Translations under genes and position numbers: made by a program
Shown: piece after piece, positions 1 to 10,589 of the stretch
How positions within the stretch are numbered: the stretch's first letter is position 1
Layout of the letters: each line of letters begins with the position of its first letter
DNA from: Gnomoniopsis sp. IMI 355080
Taxonomy: Eukaryota > Ascomycota > Sordariomycetes > Diaporthales > Gnomoniaceae
Length of the DNA: 64,000 nucleotides
NCBI GenBank assembly: GCA_027946555.1
Contig: JAPEVC010000122.1
Coordinates: forward strand, 1 to 64,000
Reading direction: 5' to 3'
Notes under the pieces: generated by a model
The model's database searches: none
Told to the model about the DNA's origin: nothing
The model's input: only the letters and a program-made list of their open reading frames with translations

Positions 1-580
1 ATCCCCCACCCCCCACATCGTGTAAATAAATATGATACTTATTGCCAAAAAATCACCTGTTAGACACCTCAAACCAGGCGGCTACCTCGAATTCCAAGAA
101 ATAACCTACTGGCCCCAAGCCGACGACGCAACCCTCACCCCAACCACACCCTACGCCTTCCGCGACTTCTGCTACTACCAACAACTCGGCCTCGCCCAAC
201 TCGGCCTCGACCTCCACACCATCAACCGACTCCCGGACCTCCTCCGCGCCAACGGCTTCGACGACGTCACCGAGGTGCGCCACAAGCTGCCCATCGGCCG
301 CTGGGCCAAAGACCGCCGCCAGCGCGAAAAAGGCATCTGGTTCCTCCGCATGATCCTCATGGAAGGCCTGACCGCCATCTGCAAGCGGCCCTTTATGCAT
401 GGGCTGGGGTGGAAGGAGGCGCAGGTGGAGATGTTTCTGGTGGATGTGCGGCGGAGCTTGAATGATGCGAGCGTGCATGCGTATTTCCCCTTTACGGTGG
501 TGTATGGGAGGAAGCCCTCAACGGGCGAAGGCGGGGGAGAGGAGGCGGCCACGATGGAGCAGTCGGAGGAAACGTCGTGA
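1..580 (+). CDS. LaeA-like SAM-dependent methyltransferase, 3' part (5' end outside window)
   Basis: This is the C-terminal part of a class I methyltransferase of the fungal LaeA/TAM type. The visible exon most likely begins at about 64, after a TAG acceptor, and runs to the stop at 578-580. The reading HLKPGGYLEFQE is the family's post-motif strand. It is followed by LPDLLRANGFDDV, by KLPIGRWAKD, and by the closing HAYFPFTVVYGRKP, matching the usual order in LaeA-like proteins. The SAM-binding GxGxG loop must lie upstream of base 1 and is not seen. The last 20 or so residues are a Glu/Gly-rich tail. Members act on small molecules or as regulators of secondary metabolism, but no substrate can be inferred. 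The neighbour on the opposite strand (homogentisate dioxygenase) converges on it. The ATG at 32 is probably intronic and not a start. Confidence 0.8.
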
Positions 581-933
581 GGGCGGGGTGTGTGTGGCCC
601 TTAGCTTTCGCCGTTGCATTTTGTTGTTTATTTGGTATGTACATGAAGGATCCTATGAGAGATACCCAGCGGCCAATCCATCTCCGGGGCGACAATCGTG
701 CAAAGGAGCACGAGCGCGAGCACATACATGTCTGTTCTGTCTGCATTTCCATGTTGATTTCTGGCGTTCCCTCACGGGGATGGAGCACAATATCGGTAGA
801 TAATTAACGAGTCAATGAGGACCATGAGCCATGAAGAATTACAGATCCCAAGAATTCACTGATCGCCAACGGCCAGTCTCGGATTCCTCGTGAGGACTCT
901 ACCCTATACTAATGCTGATAGACTCAACATGCC
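581..933. other. Convergent intergenic region
   Basis: This 353-base gap lies between the stops of the methyltransferase (+) and the homogentisate dioxygenase (-). It should hold both 3' UTRs. No conserved reading frame or RNA gene is visible. Confidence 0.5.
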
Positions 934-2469
934 TCACTTCAATAGATGGCCATCGGCTTTTGCCCCCTCAGGCCTCTTCCAATGCACCTTCACCCCACCC
1001 CAACTGTGCTCACTATACTCGCCCTGCACCTTTGCACACTTCCGCAGCCCCCACTCCGTCACGCCCACCATCAAACAACTCTCAAACATAAACGCACAGC
1101 TGCCCGTGCCCACCTTGGCCGGCTTTAACTCGGCGTTTCGCGCCCCCTCGTAACTCTCGGCGTCCGGGCCATGCCCGCTCATAACATTGTGCAGACTCGC
1201 TCCGCCCGGCACAAACCCACCCGCCCCGCCTTTTTTTGCATCGTACCCGCCCGCAATCAGGCCCATGAACTCGCTCATCGTGTTGCGGTGGTACCACGGC
1301 GGGCGGAACGTATCTTCCCCTACCAGCCACCGCGGCGGGAAGATGACAAAGTCCGCAATAGCCGTGCCGGCATGGTCCGACAGTCCGCTGAGCACGGTGA
1401 AGATGGACGGGTCCGGGTGGTCGAAACTGATGCTGCCGATTGTGTTGAAGCGGCCCAAGTCGTATTTGTACGGGTAGTACGTCCCGTGCCACGCGACGAC
1501 GTCAAACGGGGTGTGGCGCTGCTTGGTCACATACAGGGCATTCGCAAACTTGGCCGTGACGGTGTACTCGGTGGGGCCGTCAAACGCCACGGTGCCAAAG
1601 TCCTCGTCAAAGGACGCCACGGGCGCCTGGAAGTCACGCGCATTGGCCAGACCGTTGCTCCCGATGGGGCCCAGCTCGGGCAGCGTAAAGTGGCCCTGGT
1701 ATAGCTCGAGAGCGTAGCCGCGAATGGGGTTGTTATCGGGCAAGTAGACGGCGAACTTGGTGCCGCGGGGAATCACGGCAATCTCCATGGGACGAACGAG
1801 CAACCAGCCCAGCTCGGTGCGGATGTCGAGAATGCCGGCTTGTGCGACGAGGAGCAGGTCGCCGTCCGCAGAGTAGAAGGAGTGGGTGGGTGCCATGGAG
1901 GCGGTGGCGGCAAAGATGTACATGCCCAAGCCGGACTTCATGGTCGGGTCACCGGCGCCGGCGATGAGGTGCAGGCCGGATACAAAGTCGGTGTCGGGGG
2001 CGGCGTGGTCGAAGGGATCCCAGCGGAGCTGGTTGGGAATGTAGTGCATCTTGGTAGCAGCAGACTCCTTGAAGTCAACAGCCTGGCCGGGAGTGCTGTG
2101 GCCATTGAGAGGCTGTTCGCTGGCGGGCGTGAAGGGCGGGTGGGCGGACGAGGGCAAGATGCGGTACAGCCATGATTGTTTGTTTTCGTGACGAGGTGCG
2201 GTGAAGGCGGTGCCGGAGAACTTCTCAGCGTAGAGCCCGTGAGGGGGCTTTTGAGGGGAGTTGTGGCCTATGGGAAGGGCATTGGGTACTGCTTCGGTTC
2301 TGCGGTGGGTGGAAGAAAAAGGGAGGCAGCGTCAGTCAACGGCAACATGAGATACTCGAAGGAGGAAGGGAGCTTAGCTAGCAATGGGGGGTCTTGTTTA
2401 CTCAAAATAGGAGTCGAAACCGTTCTGGTACCGGTACTTCTCCTTGAAGTCGAACTCGGTGACAGGCAT
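934..2469 (-). CDS. hmgA: Homogentisate 1,2-dioxygenase
   Basis: This is the non-heme Fe(II) dioxygenase that opens the homogentisate ring to maleylacetoacetate in tyrosine/phenylalanine catabolism; it is cytosolic. Two exons are inferred: 2469-2402 and 2299-934, split by a 102-nt GT-AG intron, giving 477 aa (about 445 is usual). The start MPVTEFDFKEKYRY fits the family's N terminus, and the second exon opens with EAVPNALPIGHNSPQ, the expected continuation. Iron ligands are visible as His360 and Glu366 in PWYHRNTMSEF and His399 in HGPD, with a further conserved His in FDHPDPSIF. The end, EYSEHSWGGVKVHWKRP, is typical. The usual fungal partners fumarylacetoacetase and maleylacetoacetate isomerase are not adjacent; instead an MFS permease follows upstream. 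A paralog serving pigment or aromatic breakdown is possible, but the catalytic assignment is firm. Confidence 0.95.
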
Positions 2470-3151
2470 GATGGCGGATGGTGTCGTGGACCCGTGATAG
2501 CTTCGTTGAGGATTCAGGTCGAAGTGAATTGTCTACCTACCTAGGTAGGTGTGTAAGTCAAGGGAAGGGTTCCAGGAAGACAGTCTTCTTGTCGAGCTCC
2601 TTCGGCAGTCATTCGGGAGGGACATCGTGTTGGAACGAACAAGACCGTGCAACGTCCAACTCTCGTGCCTCGCCTCTTTCGGCCTCTCGGCGTGGCTCTT
2701 GGTGTGTGACGTCGGAGCCGCGATGTTGGAGAAGACAGTGACCGACGCTGGGGTAGTTTCCATAGTTCCGCCGCGGTTAACATCGGGGAACGCGGGGTAT
2801 AGTATGCTGCGGGCCGCCCCCTTCACAAGGGATAGGGCCGACCTAAGCCGCTCCACCTTGACCACCTGCAACTGATACTGATACTGACCTGATACTTCCA
2901 AGGTTCAGTCTTAACCTTCTTAGGTAAGTAGGTGAGATCCATCTCGTGTGTCTACATTCCGCCTGATCTAGTGTTATGGTTTGACTGTACATCTGCCAAG
3001 TGCAATACTTCGTCACGGCCACCTGAGCTACCTAGGTATAAGCTCAGCAACAGAGTATGATGCTGGTTATTCGTAGAACGTACCTAGGTAGGTACACTCC
3101 ATATGTACTTGGGTAGGACTTCCTTCTTCACCTGCATCTGAGAAATCTTAT
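2470..3151. other. Intergenic region rich in TACCTAGGTA palindromes
   Basis: It is 682 bases long and holds the promoter of the homogentisate dioxygenase gene and the 3' side of the MFS gene. Three exact TACCTAGGTA copies lie at 2538-2547, 3029-3038 and 3081-3090; the first is inside a perfect 16-bp palindrome (2535-2550). No coding sequence is supported. Confidence 0.6.
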
Positions 3152-5149
3152 CTAGTGAACAAACCGAAAGTCCAGCCTCTTCGCTCCCTCATCCTTGGTG
3201 TTCCGTGTGTAGTCTATCCTCTCCTCTCCGTTGAGCTTCGCCCATGCTTCTTCCCTCCTCTGGTTCCTCTTGACGTAGTAATACTTGACGAACCAAAGCT
3301 GGACAATGTTATAGCAGGTGAAAGCCAGCAGGATCTTGTTCCCCCGGACATAATTCGGCCGATCATCCTCGCGATAGATATTGGAGCCGATAATGTTACC
3401 CGCCTGCACAAACATATTGTACAGCGCCGCCGAAACAGCCCTTGTCCGCACCGTGTTGGAGTTGCGCGAGTTCCACGCGACGAGGATGGCGTGACAGTAT
3501 GGGTACGAGAGCAAGCCCGTCAGGAGAGCGTAGCGGACCCAGCCCGATGCTTTGGCACCGAGGGCAACCAGCGAGACGATCCACGGGAGAATCCAGATGT
3601 TGGAAATGGATGAAATGAATCCTCGCTCGCCGACTTTTTCGCTGACCCATGAGATGATGAGAAGCTTTTTATTTGCGTTCCAAAATGTCAGTCTAGAACA
3701 GGACAAGTGAAAGGAGCAGCAACGGCGGTAGGCATTACATACATTGACGCCATAGAGGAATTGAGAAGGTATGGTCAGCAAGTTGGCATTAAAGGTGCTG
3801 AAGCCGAGACCGCGGAGGATGAGAGCAAGGTAATTCTGCGGAGGCGAGGGTGGAATGTAATTGGTCAGACCGACCATGTACAGCGGCCAGAGATCATAGT
3901 CCTTGAGACACTTCCAGAGCCGGGAGAGGTTCACAGCCTGTCTATTGTGCATATCGCCCTTGGACGGGTCATCCCTCAAAAGTCGATTGACAAGAATCTT
4001 CTCTTCGCGTTCCGAGAACCAGCCGTCTTTGCCACGGAACCAGTTGGCTGTTTGACTAGGGCTCGGAGGCATGAGGCCCCAGCTGAGAATACCGACGATG
4101 GCAGTGAAGATGCCTTCAATCAAGAAGAGCCTGTCGCCAGAAAGGGTTTAGACGGAGCTTTCGAGAAAAGAGGGCCAGGACATGAGCCTAGGTAAGGTAC
4201 GTGCTTACCATTGCCAGCCAGACCAGCCCTGCAGTCCACGCATCTGTAAGACACCAGAAGCTACCAAAGACCCAACGACGTTGCAGACGCTCAACACGGT
4301 CCAAAACCATGAAAGGCGGATGGGTAACTCCTTGCTCTTGTACCAGTAAGTGATATACAGCACCTATGACTGTCAGTCTGGAGACCATAGGTATCTTCTT
4401 CGGATAATGACTGCAGTATCACTACTCACCGTGTCAGGAATGAACCCGCCCATCAAAAGTCCAAGAATACATCGCACAGTATAATAGCCAGCCCTATTAG
4501 TCAGCCCTGCCTGCGCCGCCGAAACAACAGACCAAGCAAAGATGATGAAAGGGATCCATATGTCAGGACCCAGCTTCTTGGAGATAAGGCCGGACGGTAG
4601 CTCAGCAGCCAGGAACGAAACCAAAAAGATGGTTTGACCATAGTTGAAGTCGTTTGTATTCATGCCGAGCTCCGGGAGCATATTATCTGTGATAGCACGA
4701 TTGATGTTGCGCCGGTTAAGATCGAGGGCGAGGAACATCATCCAGCACCAAGTCATGATTCTCAAGTCGATCTAGGGGTGGTGTTCTTCCATTAGAAAAA
4801 GCAAGGTCTTGACGACAAGGCAAGTAAAGTTTCTCACTTTTCTCTTCAATCTCTTCTCCTCGGTTGCTGACCATGTGAAATCAGGATCAAACCTGTGTCG
4901 TCCCTCATATTGGGCGTCCTCGTAGACATTTCGCCAGTATTCGGCGATCTGCGGATCCTTAAAGACATGGTCGTGGTAAGAGCCATAGTCGCCGTCAATC
5001 TCTTCCTCGCCCGAGTAAATCGATGAATCGGCAGGCTCGTTGCTTTTGCGAGAACTCTCAACATTGACAGCGACGTCGTCGGCCACCCGATGCTTCTCTT
5101 CGTCGGCCTGTGCGAGCCCAGGAGTTATTTGGTCAGCCATGTCGGACAA
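3152..5149 (-). CDS. MFS permease, anion:cation symporter (allantoate/nicotinate/pantothenate-type)
   Basis: A twelve-helix plasma-membrane transporter of the Dal5/Tna1/Liz1 group that takes up small carboxylates or vitamins by proton symport; the substrate is not predictable. Five exons are inferred: 5149-4838, 4771-4430, 4363-4209, 4130-3743 and 3664-3152, with 66-78 nt introns, giving 569 aa. An acidic cytosolic N-tail of about 100 residues precedes helix 1. Family signatures are in order: LDLNRRNINRA after helix 1, YNYGQTIFLVSFLAAELPS, SKKLGPDIWIP, a second-half LLIISWVSEKVGER, and the last-helix AWNSRNSNTVRTRAVSAALYN followed by GNIIGSNIYREDDRPNY. The C-tail is basic and acidic, as is usual. 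All junctions keep phase, so the gene looks intact. It sits head-to-tail upstream of the homogentisate dioxygenase, which might hint at an aromatic acid substrate; this is only inference. Confidence 0.9.
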
Positions 5150-6641
5150 GATGCCTTGGGTACTCTAATCCAGACGAGAGTGCATTTTCGCTGAGCGGTG
5201 CGGCTAAATTTTGCATATATATAGCTGATGCAAAAATTTCATGGCCCACCGGGGACTCACAACAAAGCGCGTTCGAACTTCGTGGGAGAGCAATGGATTG
5301 ATATGTCGTGATCTCTGCCAAGTCTAACGTAAAGCTGGGCGTTGGCGATAGGCTTGAAGTGCTATAGCTTCAGGCTGGGCAAGCTGGATGGATAAGGGAG
5401 CTTGAAAAGGTTTGCAAAGACTGAGCTAGAGGAAAACAGCCAATGGGATGTTTGATTGTTGTCTGTGGTTCCGTTTAGAGGAGGAGCGCCGCAAATGAAC
5501 CATATGGTCTCGGCAGGGCGCAAGCTTCTTTGAGAGCCATGGAAGACCTTGGAAGGAATACAATTGCTGCAAAGTCTTTCTTGGCATAGTATTTGATCGG
5601 AAAGAGGTGTGAAGTGACATGGCTTTTGTATAAAACTTGATACCTAGCCGTTTTCAAGTATGGCTGCGGAAAAACCAGCTTCATACCCAGGGCTGGATGA
5701 ACACCTACCTAACGCGCCCAATCTAGCCTTATTGCTTAAGCCCATGTAAGACACCGCCTACGTCTTTTTTATTTATTAATTTTAGTATCTCAGATACCAT
5801 GTGAAGTAAATGGATGCAGGGCTTCGAACTGACGAGTATATCGGAACGATGATATGATTAGAGATGATGTTGACGCCATACTTTGGTGACTTCCGAGGTC
5901 CACTATGGGCCATAAACAATTGACCTAGGCTGTGCTAAAGACGTGCCAAGCCTCAGCCAATTCGCCTACCTATTTTCCAACAGAAGTAATTACGATAGAA
6001 GAGCTAGGGTATATTCTAGGACCTAAAGGAATTGCCTTTCAACACACTGAGTTCAAGATCTTGTGCTCGCACATTCTCCTTCGAGGTTCCTAATGTCACG
6101 AAGGTGCCGCTACACCTAGCTCGGCGTGGTTCCCACGGCCCCTTCACAGACAGATAAAGTTGACAGCTATTTTTCCAATTGCTGTGACCTCCATGCCATA
6201 AGTGAAGGCGTAATGGCTCGAGAGAGGGCCTGGTGGGTGGGCACTTCCTTTGCACGCTCACAAGTACTGCAGCAACAACTTCTACACCCCCTCCATTCAC
6301 AAGCAGTAGACTGCTCAGTCAGCGCACCCGTATCCAACAACAACAATCTGAGCTGCTTTATCGTTCCTCGTCAATTCAGAACCGAATACGGCGAATCTAT
6401 GTGCAAATTGGCAACCGTTTGGCCAGGACTCATCATCATTCAGCTCATCACAAGTACATTGCATTGGAATCAGGAGCGCTTGGATTGCTAAGTTTCTTCA
6501 AGAGTCCATTGACGGCCATGATAATATTTCATTGACCATTAGGCGAGTATATGATGCTTTGAAGCATATCTGATCGATCGCTGTGAAGGCTAAAAGGCCA
6601 ATTGACCCCGACAAATTGGCTCTTCGGAGTACATGAATTCA
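5150..6641. other. Intergenic, no gene seen
   Basis: About 1.5 kb upstream of the MFS gene. A TATATATA stretch at about 5215-5222, roughly 65-75 bases before the MFS start, could be its TATA box. Short open frames here have no recognisable domain or splice logic. Confidence 0.5.
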
Positions 6642-7394
6642 CTACTCGTCCTTCTTGCCCTTCTTCTTCTTGGATCCGCCAGTTTGTGCCACCTCTGGAG
6701 TTGAGGTCAGATGCACAAGCAGGCGTAGCTTGGATTCTTCAGTGTCGGTGTCGTACTCGAAACCCCTCAGGTAAGGTTCTGGGAGCTCATCATCTTGCTG
6801 CGAGTGGAAGACTTGTCAGCAGAGATTCTTCGAGAAGCGAAGCGCGGGGTTTCTGGAAGGGTTGGTGGGGGGGGGGTAGATGACTGCGCGGACCTTCTTC
6901 TTGTACTGCTTGTGGATGGCATCCATGGCATCTTTGATAGTGACGCCCTTCATGCTCCGTGCGGTGACATGCAGGCCCAGGGGGAAGTACAGGTCAATCT
7001 TCTTGATTGGTGGCTCGGTAAGGTGCAGCTTGAGAACGTCCTTGTCTTCGATAGTGTTTGGCGAAGAGTTGATCTTCCTATTGGGAGAAGCGGAATCAGT
7101 TCACGTGGCCTGGGGCAATAGAACGCTCTGTCAGCAGCAAAAGGGAGGGAGGATCGTACCATCCGGTCTTTTGGGTTTCCTTTGCGATCTCGATGACCTT
7201 GCCCTCTGCAACTACATCCAGAAAGTTAGCTCGTGGAAGGCATTTTGGGAGATGTGTGCGTGTCGGTGCATACCCAGATCCTCGAGCTTGTAGACGCCCT
7301 CGGCAGCGATAGTAGACTGTCTAGGCTTCTTCTTCTCCTCGACCGGGGAGACGCCCTCGACGGCGGAGTCGACCTTGGAGAGTGGTTCTGTCAT
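6642..7394 (-). CDS. Small conserved fungal protein of unknown function
   Basis: I do not recognise a firm family. Four exons are inferred: 7394-7274, 7211-7160, 7077-6894 and 6797-6642, giving about 170 aa. The first intron has an excellent GCTAAC branch point. The third intron's donor is uncertain: GTCCGC at 6893, or GTCATC at 6884, which would add three residues; both keep frame. The protein has a charged N-tail, then a compact domain with LKLHLTEPPIKKIDLYFP and GVTIKDAMDAIHKQYKKK, then LPEPYLRGFEYDTDTEE, and a Lys-rich end (KKKKGKKDE). The strand plus 'GVTIKDAMDAI' helix pattern resembles DUF6699-type domains, but only weakly. No signal peptide or membrane segment is present, so it is probably cytosolic or nuclear. 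Clean splicing and compositional structure support a real gene. Confidence 0.7.
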
Positions 7395-8895
7395 GTTGGC
7401 TGGGTGTGTGTGGGTGTGAGAGGAGGGTGATTTGGATGAGTAGATGTGTGTCTTTGTGTGTGCAGTTATGGTGTGGTTGCTGTTGAGCTTGAAGAAGAGA
7501 ATGAGGGGAACGTCGTTGAAAGACGAAAGGAGGGGAAGGTCGGAAGGTCATTCATTGGGTTTACGAGTGCATTGGCACGGCATGGATGATCCATCATGTC
7601 AGGGCAGGCACGCATTGTCCATTGAAGAGGGGCCATCAGGCGAGGGAAGGCACGTACGGGCAGTCCTCATCAGCAGTTGGGGTCCGGGTCCAACGGGCAA
7701 GTACATACGTGAGGTACCGAGAGCTAAGGTACGTACTCACGTACTCTTGTAGCGATGGCGTGAGCTGTTGGCTGTTGTAAAGTGCACTTGCATTCCCCTG
7801 CGCCCCTCTCAGCTCCTGTCTGGGCGGCAGCGGGTTCCTGCCGCTCCCCATTCATCAAGAGTTGCTCGTGACCTCTTCAATTGATTCGGAACGCACGACG
7901 GTTTCGTCAGCGATCATCAACGCGGGGTAGCTCACCGGCCGTTGCCTCATTCAGCTACCCATTCAATATCCAAACTGTAACCAGTTAGCAGCGATTCACA
8001 TTAGCACTTGCGTAGGTAGTCGAGAGCCTCCTATGCAGTGGGATGAGTGCGAAGCTCTACTATTGCTACAGACATAGCTATGCTGTCCCTTCTGTCTCTC
8101 CAGAACTGCAGATTGATACATCAGGCCATCGCGTGACCTCGCCTCGCGATGGTCAGGAGCTGTGCGGCAACCAGGGTGGGGGCTGCTGCCCAATGGGGCT
8201 TAGTGAGACGCATTTCCTGGGGAAAATCTGGGGAAGCACACGGCCCCACCCAGCTGCACTCGGACAGATTTCACGCTTGCCGGATGGAAGTTGACAGGAC
8301 AACCCTTGATGGACTGCAGATGTTATCGTCGACCCTTTTCTTATCCGAACCTCCTACCTTACCCTCCACAGCTTCTCAAAGATTTATTTACTTCTGCCCC
8401 GTTGCATTCCAGCATCCTGTTGTTTTTCCCTACGTCGCTTTGAAGCGTTTGTGTTTTGTTTGGTACTTTCGAATTCGGCAGGACACGCAATACGTCATCG
8501 GTCTCATGCATTGATCCACTCTCGCTGCGCCCTGTCTGGCCTGATGCGTCACACCACTTTTCAACGGTTCGCAGCCTTCGAATCAAGGACCCCGCCGGCC
8601 ACAACGGCGCCGGAGCACAGTCGACCATCGTAGCGGATCCAAAGTGGTCCGTCTGCAAGTCACCGGGACACATGAATGGGACGACGATTCGGGCCGTTCC
8701 TTGCCCTTGCACGCCCCTGAGACGCGATACGGACACGTAGAGCAAAGAACCGATCAATCACGAACATGTCAAGGGGTATCCGGCTCGTACGAAAGAGAAA
8801 CCTGCAAGTCTTCAATTGCACGGATTTAAGTACCATCCGTCGCCATATCCAATGACCGTCGCCACGAGATTCTACCGTGCATGAAATCCTGTACT
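7395..8895. other. Intergenic, no gene seen
   Basis: 1.5 kb between the starts of the small protein gene and the 3' end of the NmrA-like gene. There is a GT-rich tract at about 7402-7470. Open frames are short and not conserved in appearance. Confidence 0.45.
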
Positions 8896-9837
8896 TCACA
8901 GAGCCTGCCACTCTGCCTTGTGCTTCTCGATATACTCTTCGAACTTCATCGGATCCTTCCCTGTGTATTTCTTGGTGGCAGCTACAGCTGCTTCATACAT
9001 CGAACTCAGATACATCGTTTCGGGGTTCCTCTGTTTCTCAGCGTTATCCGCCAAATAGTTGACAAGTGGCGGCGGGAAGCCTTTGTCGACCTGATTCTTG
9101 ATGTACTCGTCTTTCGGTGTGGGTTTTGTGTCTAGGTCATCACGCCCGGTGATTCTCTTGATCACATTCAAGCCTTCCTCCAGCGTCAACAGCTGTGGCC
9201 CACACTGAAAGATCACCTCCTTCCCATCCCGGGGTCGCTCGACCAGCACCGCACCGCCAACTGCTCCGATGTCCTCGGGTGTGATCATGTCAGATATGGC
9301 ATCCCCGTAGATGTAAGAGATCTTGGGCGGCTTGACGCTCCTGTCAAGGAAGTTCTTGTAATAGTTACTCGCGAAATAGGCCGGTCGTAACGCGGTCACG
9401 TATGGAAAGCCAATCTCGTCAAGTGCGATTTCCACCTGAGCGTGCGCCCAGGGAATCCAATCCTTTTGGCTAATTTCACGCATGTCGCCCACCACGCTGT
9501 AGCTTGACAGAAAAACGACGTACTCGACACCACTGTCCCGTAGTGCCTGCAACGAAGGACGTATGTCGGCGCCATGAATCAAGTAGACGTAGGCGGCTTT
9601 GGCTCCGGACTCTTGCGCAACCTTGATGATGGACGATGGATCCGTGAGGTCTGCTTGCACCCGAGTAAACTTTCCGGACTTCTCCACGTCGGAAGGGATT
9701 TCTTCGATGGGCTTGGACGGATCTCGCATCGCGAGCCAGACCTTGGCGCCGCGCTTGCTGGCCTCGAGCGCCGTGATGCCACCCACCGTCCCGGTCGGAC
9801 CGAAGACGAGGACGTTATCGTACTTGCGGGAAGACAT
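8896..9837 (-). CDS. NmrA-like NAD(P)-binding protein
   Basis: A single-exon gene of 313 aa in the atypical short-chain dehydrogenase (NmrA/HSCARG/isoflavone-reductase-like) group. The Rossmann nucleotide-binding loop is FGPTGTVGG (Gly13, Gly16, Gly19) after the first strand VLVF. The second strand ends in KVWLAMRDPSKP, where Arg/Asp indicate NADP(H) preference. VQADLTDPSSI and VVFLSSYSVVG are the expected third and fourth elements, and LRPAYFASNYY lies in the family's substrate region. The catalytic YxxxK of classical dehydrogenases is not evident, so it may be a redox sensor, a regulator, or a reductase for a small molecule; which of these cannot be told from sequence. It is cytosolic. A TATATAA box lies about 100 bases upstream of the ATG. 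Confidence 0.92.
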   Translation of the reverse strand: MSSRKYDNVLVFGPTGTVGGITALEASKRGAKVWLAMRDPSKPIEEIPSDVEKSGKFTRVQADLTDPSSIIKVAQESGAKAAYVYLIHGADIRPSLQALRDSGVEYVVFLSSYSVVGDMREISQKDWIPWAHAQVEIALDEIGFPYVTALRPAYFASNYYKNFLDRSVKPPKISYIYGDAISDMITPEDIGAVGGAVLVERPRDGKEVIFQCGPQLLTLEEGLNVIKRITGRDDLDTKPTPKDEYIKNQVDKGFPPPLVNYLADNAEKQRNPETMYLSSMYEAAVAATKKYTGKDPMKFEEYIEKHKAEWQAL

Positions 9838-10589
9838 TATTGGCGCTGAAATACGAACAATGGTTTCGGAAGATCAAGACTGTTGGTTTGGGTTTGAAAC
9901 TGCTGAAGTGATGGCACGACCTTGACAATATGCTGGGTTATATACGCTTGCCCAGGCTATATACTCTTTCCCCGTACACATTCGTCCCATGCCTCGCGGC
10001 AGCTTACTGCAATGCCCGCATCGAATACCCAATACGCAGCAAGTGGCCGGACTTTCAGATTCCACCGAGCATCATCTCAATTTGACTAACAAGTTTGGCC
10101 GTAGAATCACCACCGGGGCCGGACTTGATGCTGGGGTTGTCAGAAGCTTATGCAGTCTTGCTGACCAATACGATCCTACGGCTTTCAAACCTTGCGCTTT
10201 CAATTCATCCGACGCATCGCGAGGTTGGTAATGAACGGCGGAATCAGTTTCCACCTCGTGTTCGGTCTATGAACGGACAAACCAGACTCGGAGTCTTTGA
10301 AGTTACGGAGACTCTCGTCAAAGCCGTGTCTCGGGGTCGGCCAAACGGGAGGGAAGGTTGCAGACTGGCATCTGGTGTTAAATCCGGGAGTTCTGGAATG
10401 CGCACCGGCCCCGGGCTTTGTAGGGCCAAAGATGCATAGGCCAAGACTGGACAGGAAATATTTGATTGCTGTTCCAGCATCGATTATATGACAATGAAAT
10501 ACGAGATAGCATCTATCCAGTAAAAAATCTTATTATCGCGGCATTCGCATCAAACGGGGGTATCTCTAATAAATGGCCTCATCACGGGC
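9838..10589. other. Intergenic between NmrA-like and CFEM-receptor genes
   Basis: It carries the NmrA-like promoter (TATA at 9938-9944) and the 3' flank of the receptor gene. No additional gene is supported. Confidence 0.5.
9938..9944 (-). promoter_or_regulatory. TATA box of the NmrA-like gene
   Basis: On the minus strand this reads TATATAA, about 100 bases upstream of the ATG at 9837. A second, weaker TATATA lies at about 9959. Confidence 0.45.

Noticed and set aside
1171..1704. 177-codon plus-strand frame
   Set aside because: It lies fully antisense to the homogentisate dioxygenase exon; its openness comes from the GC-rich third positions of that gene.
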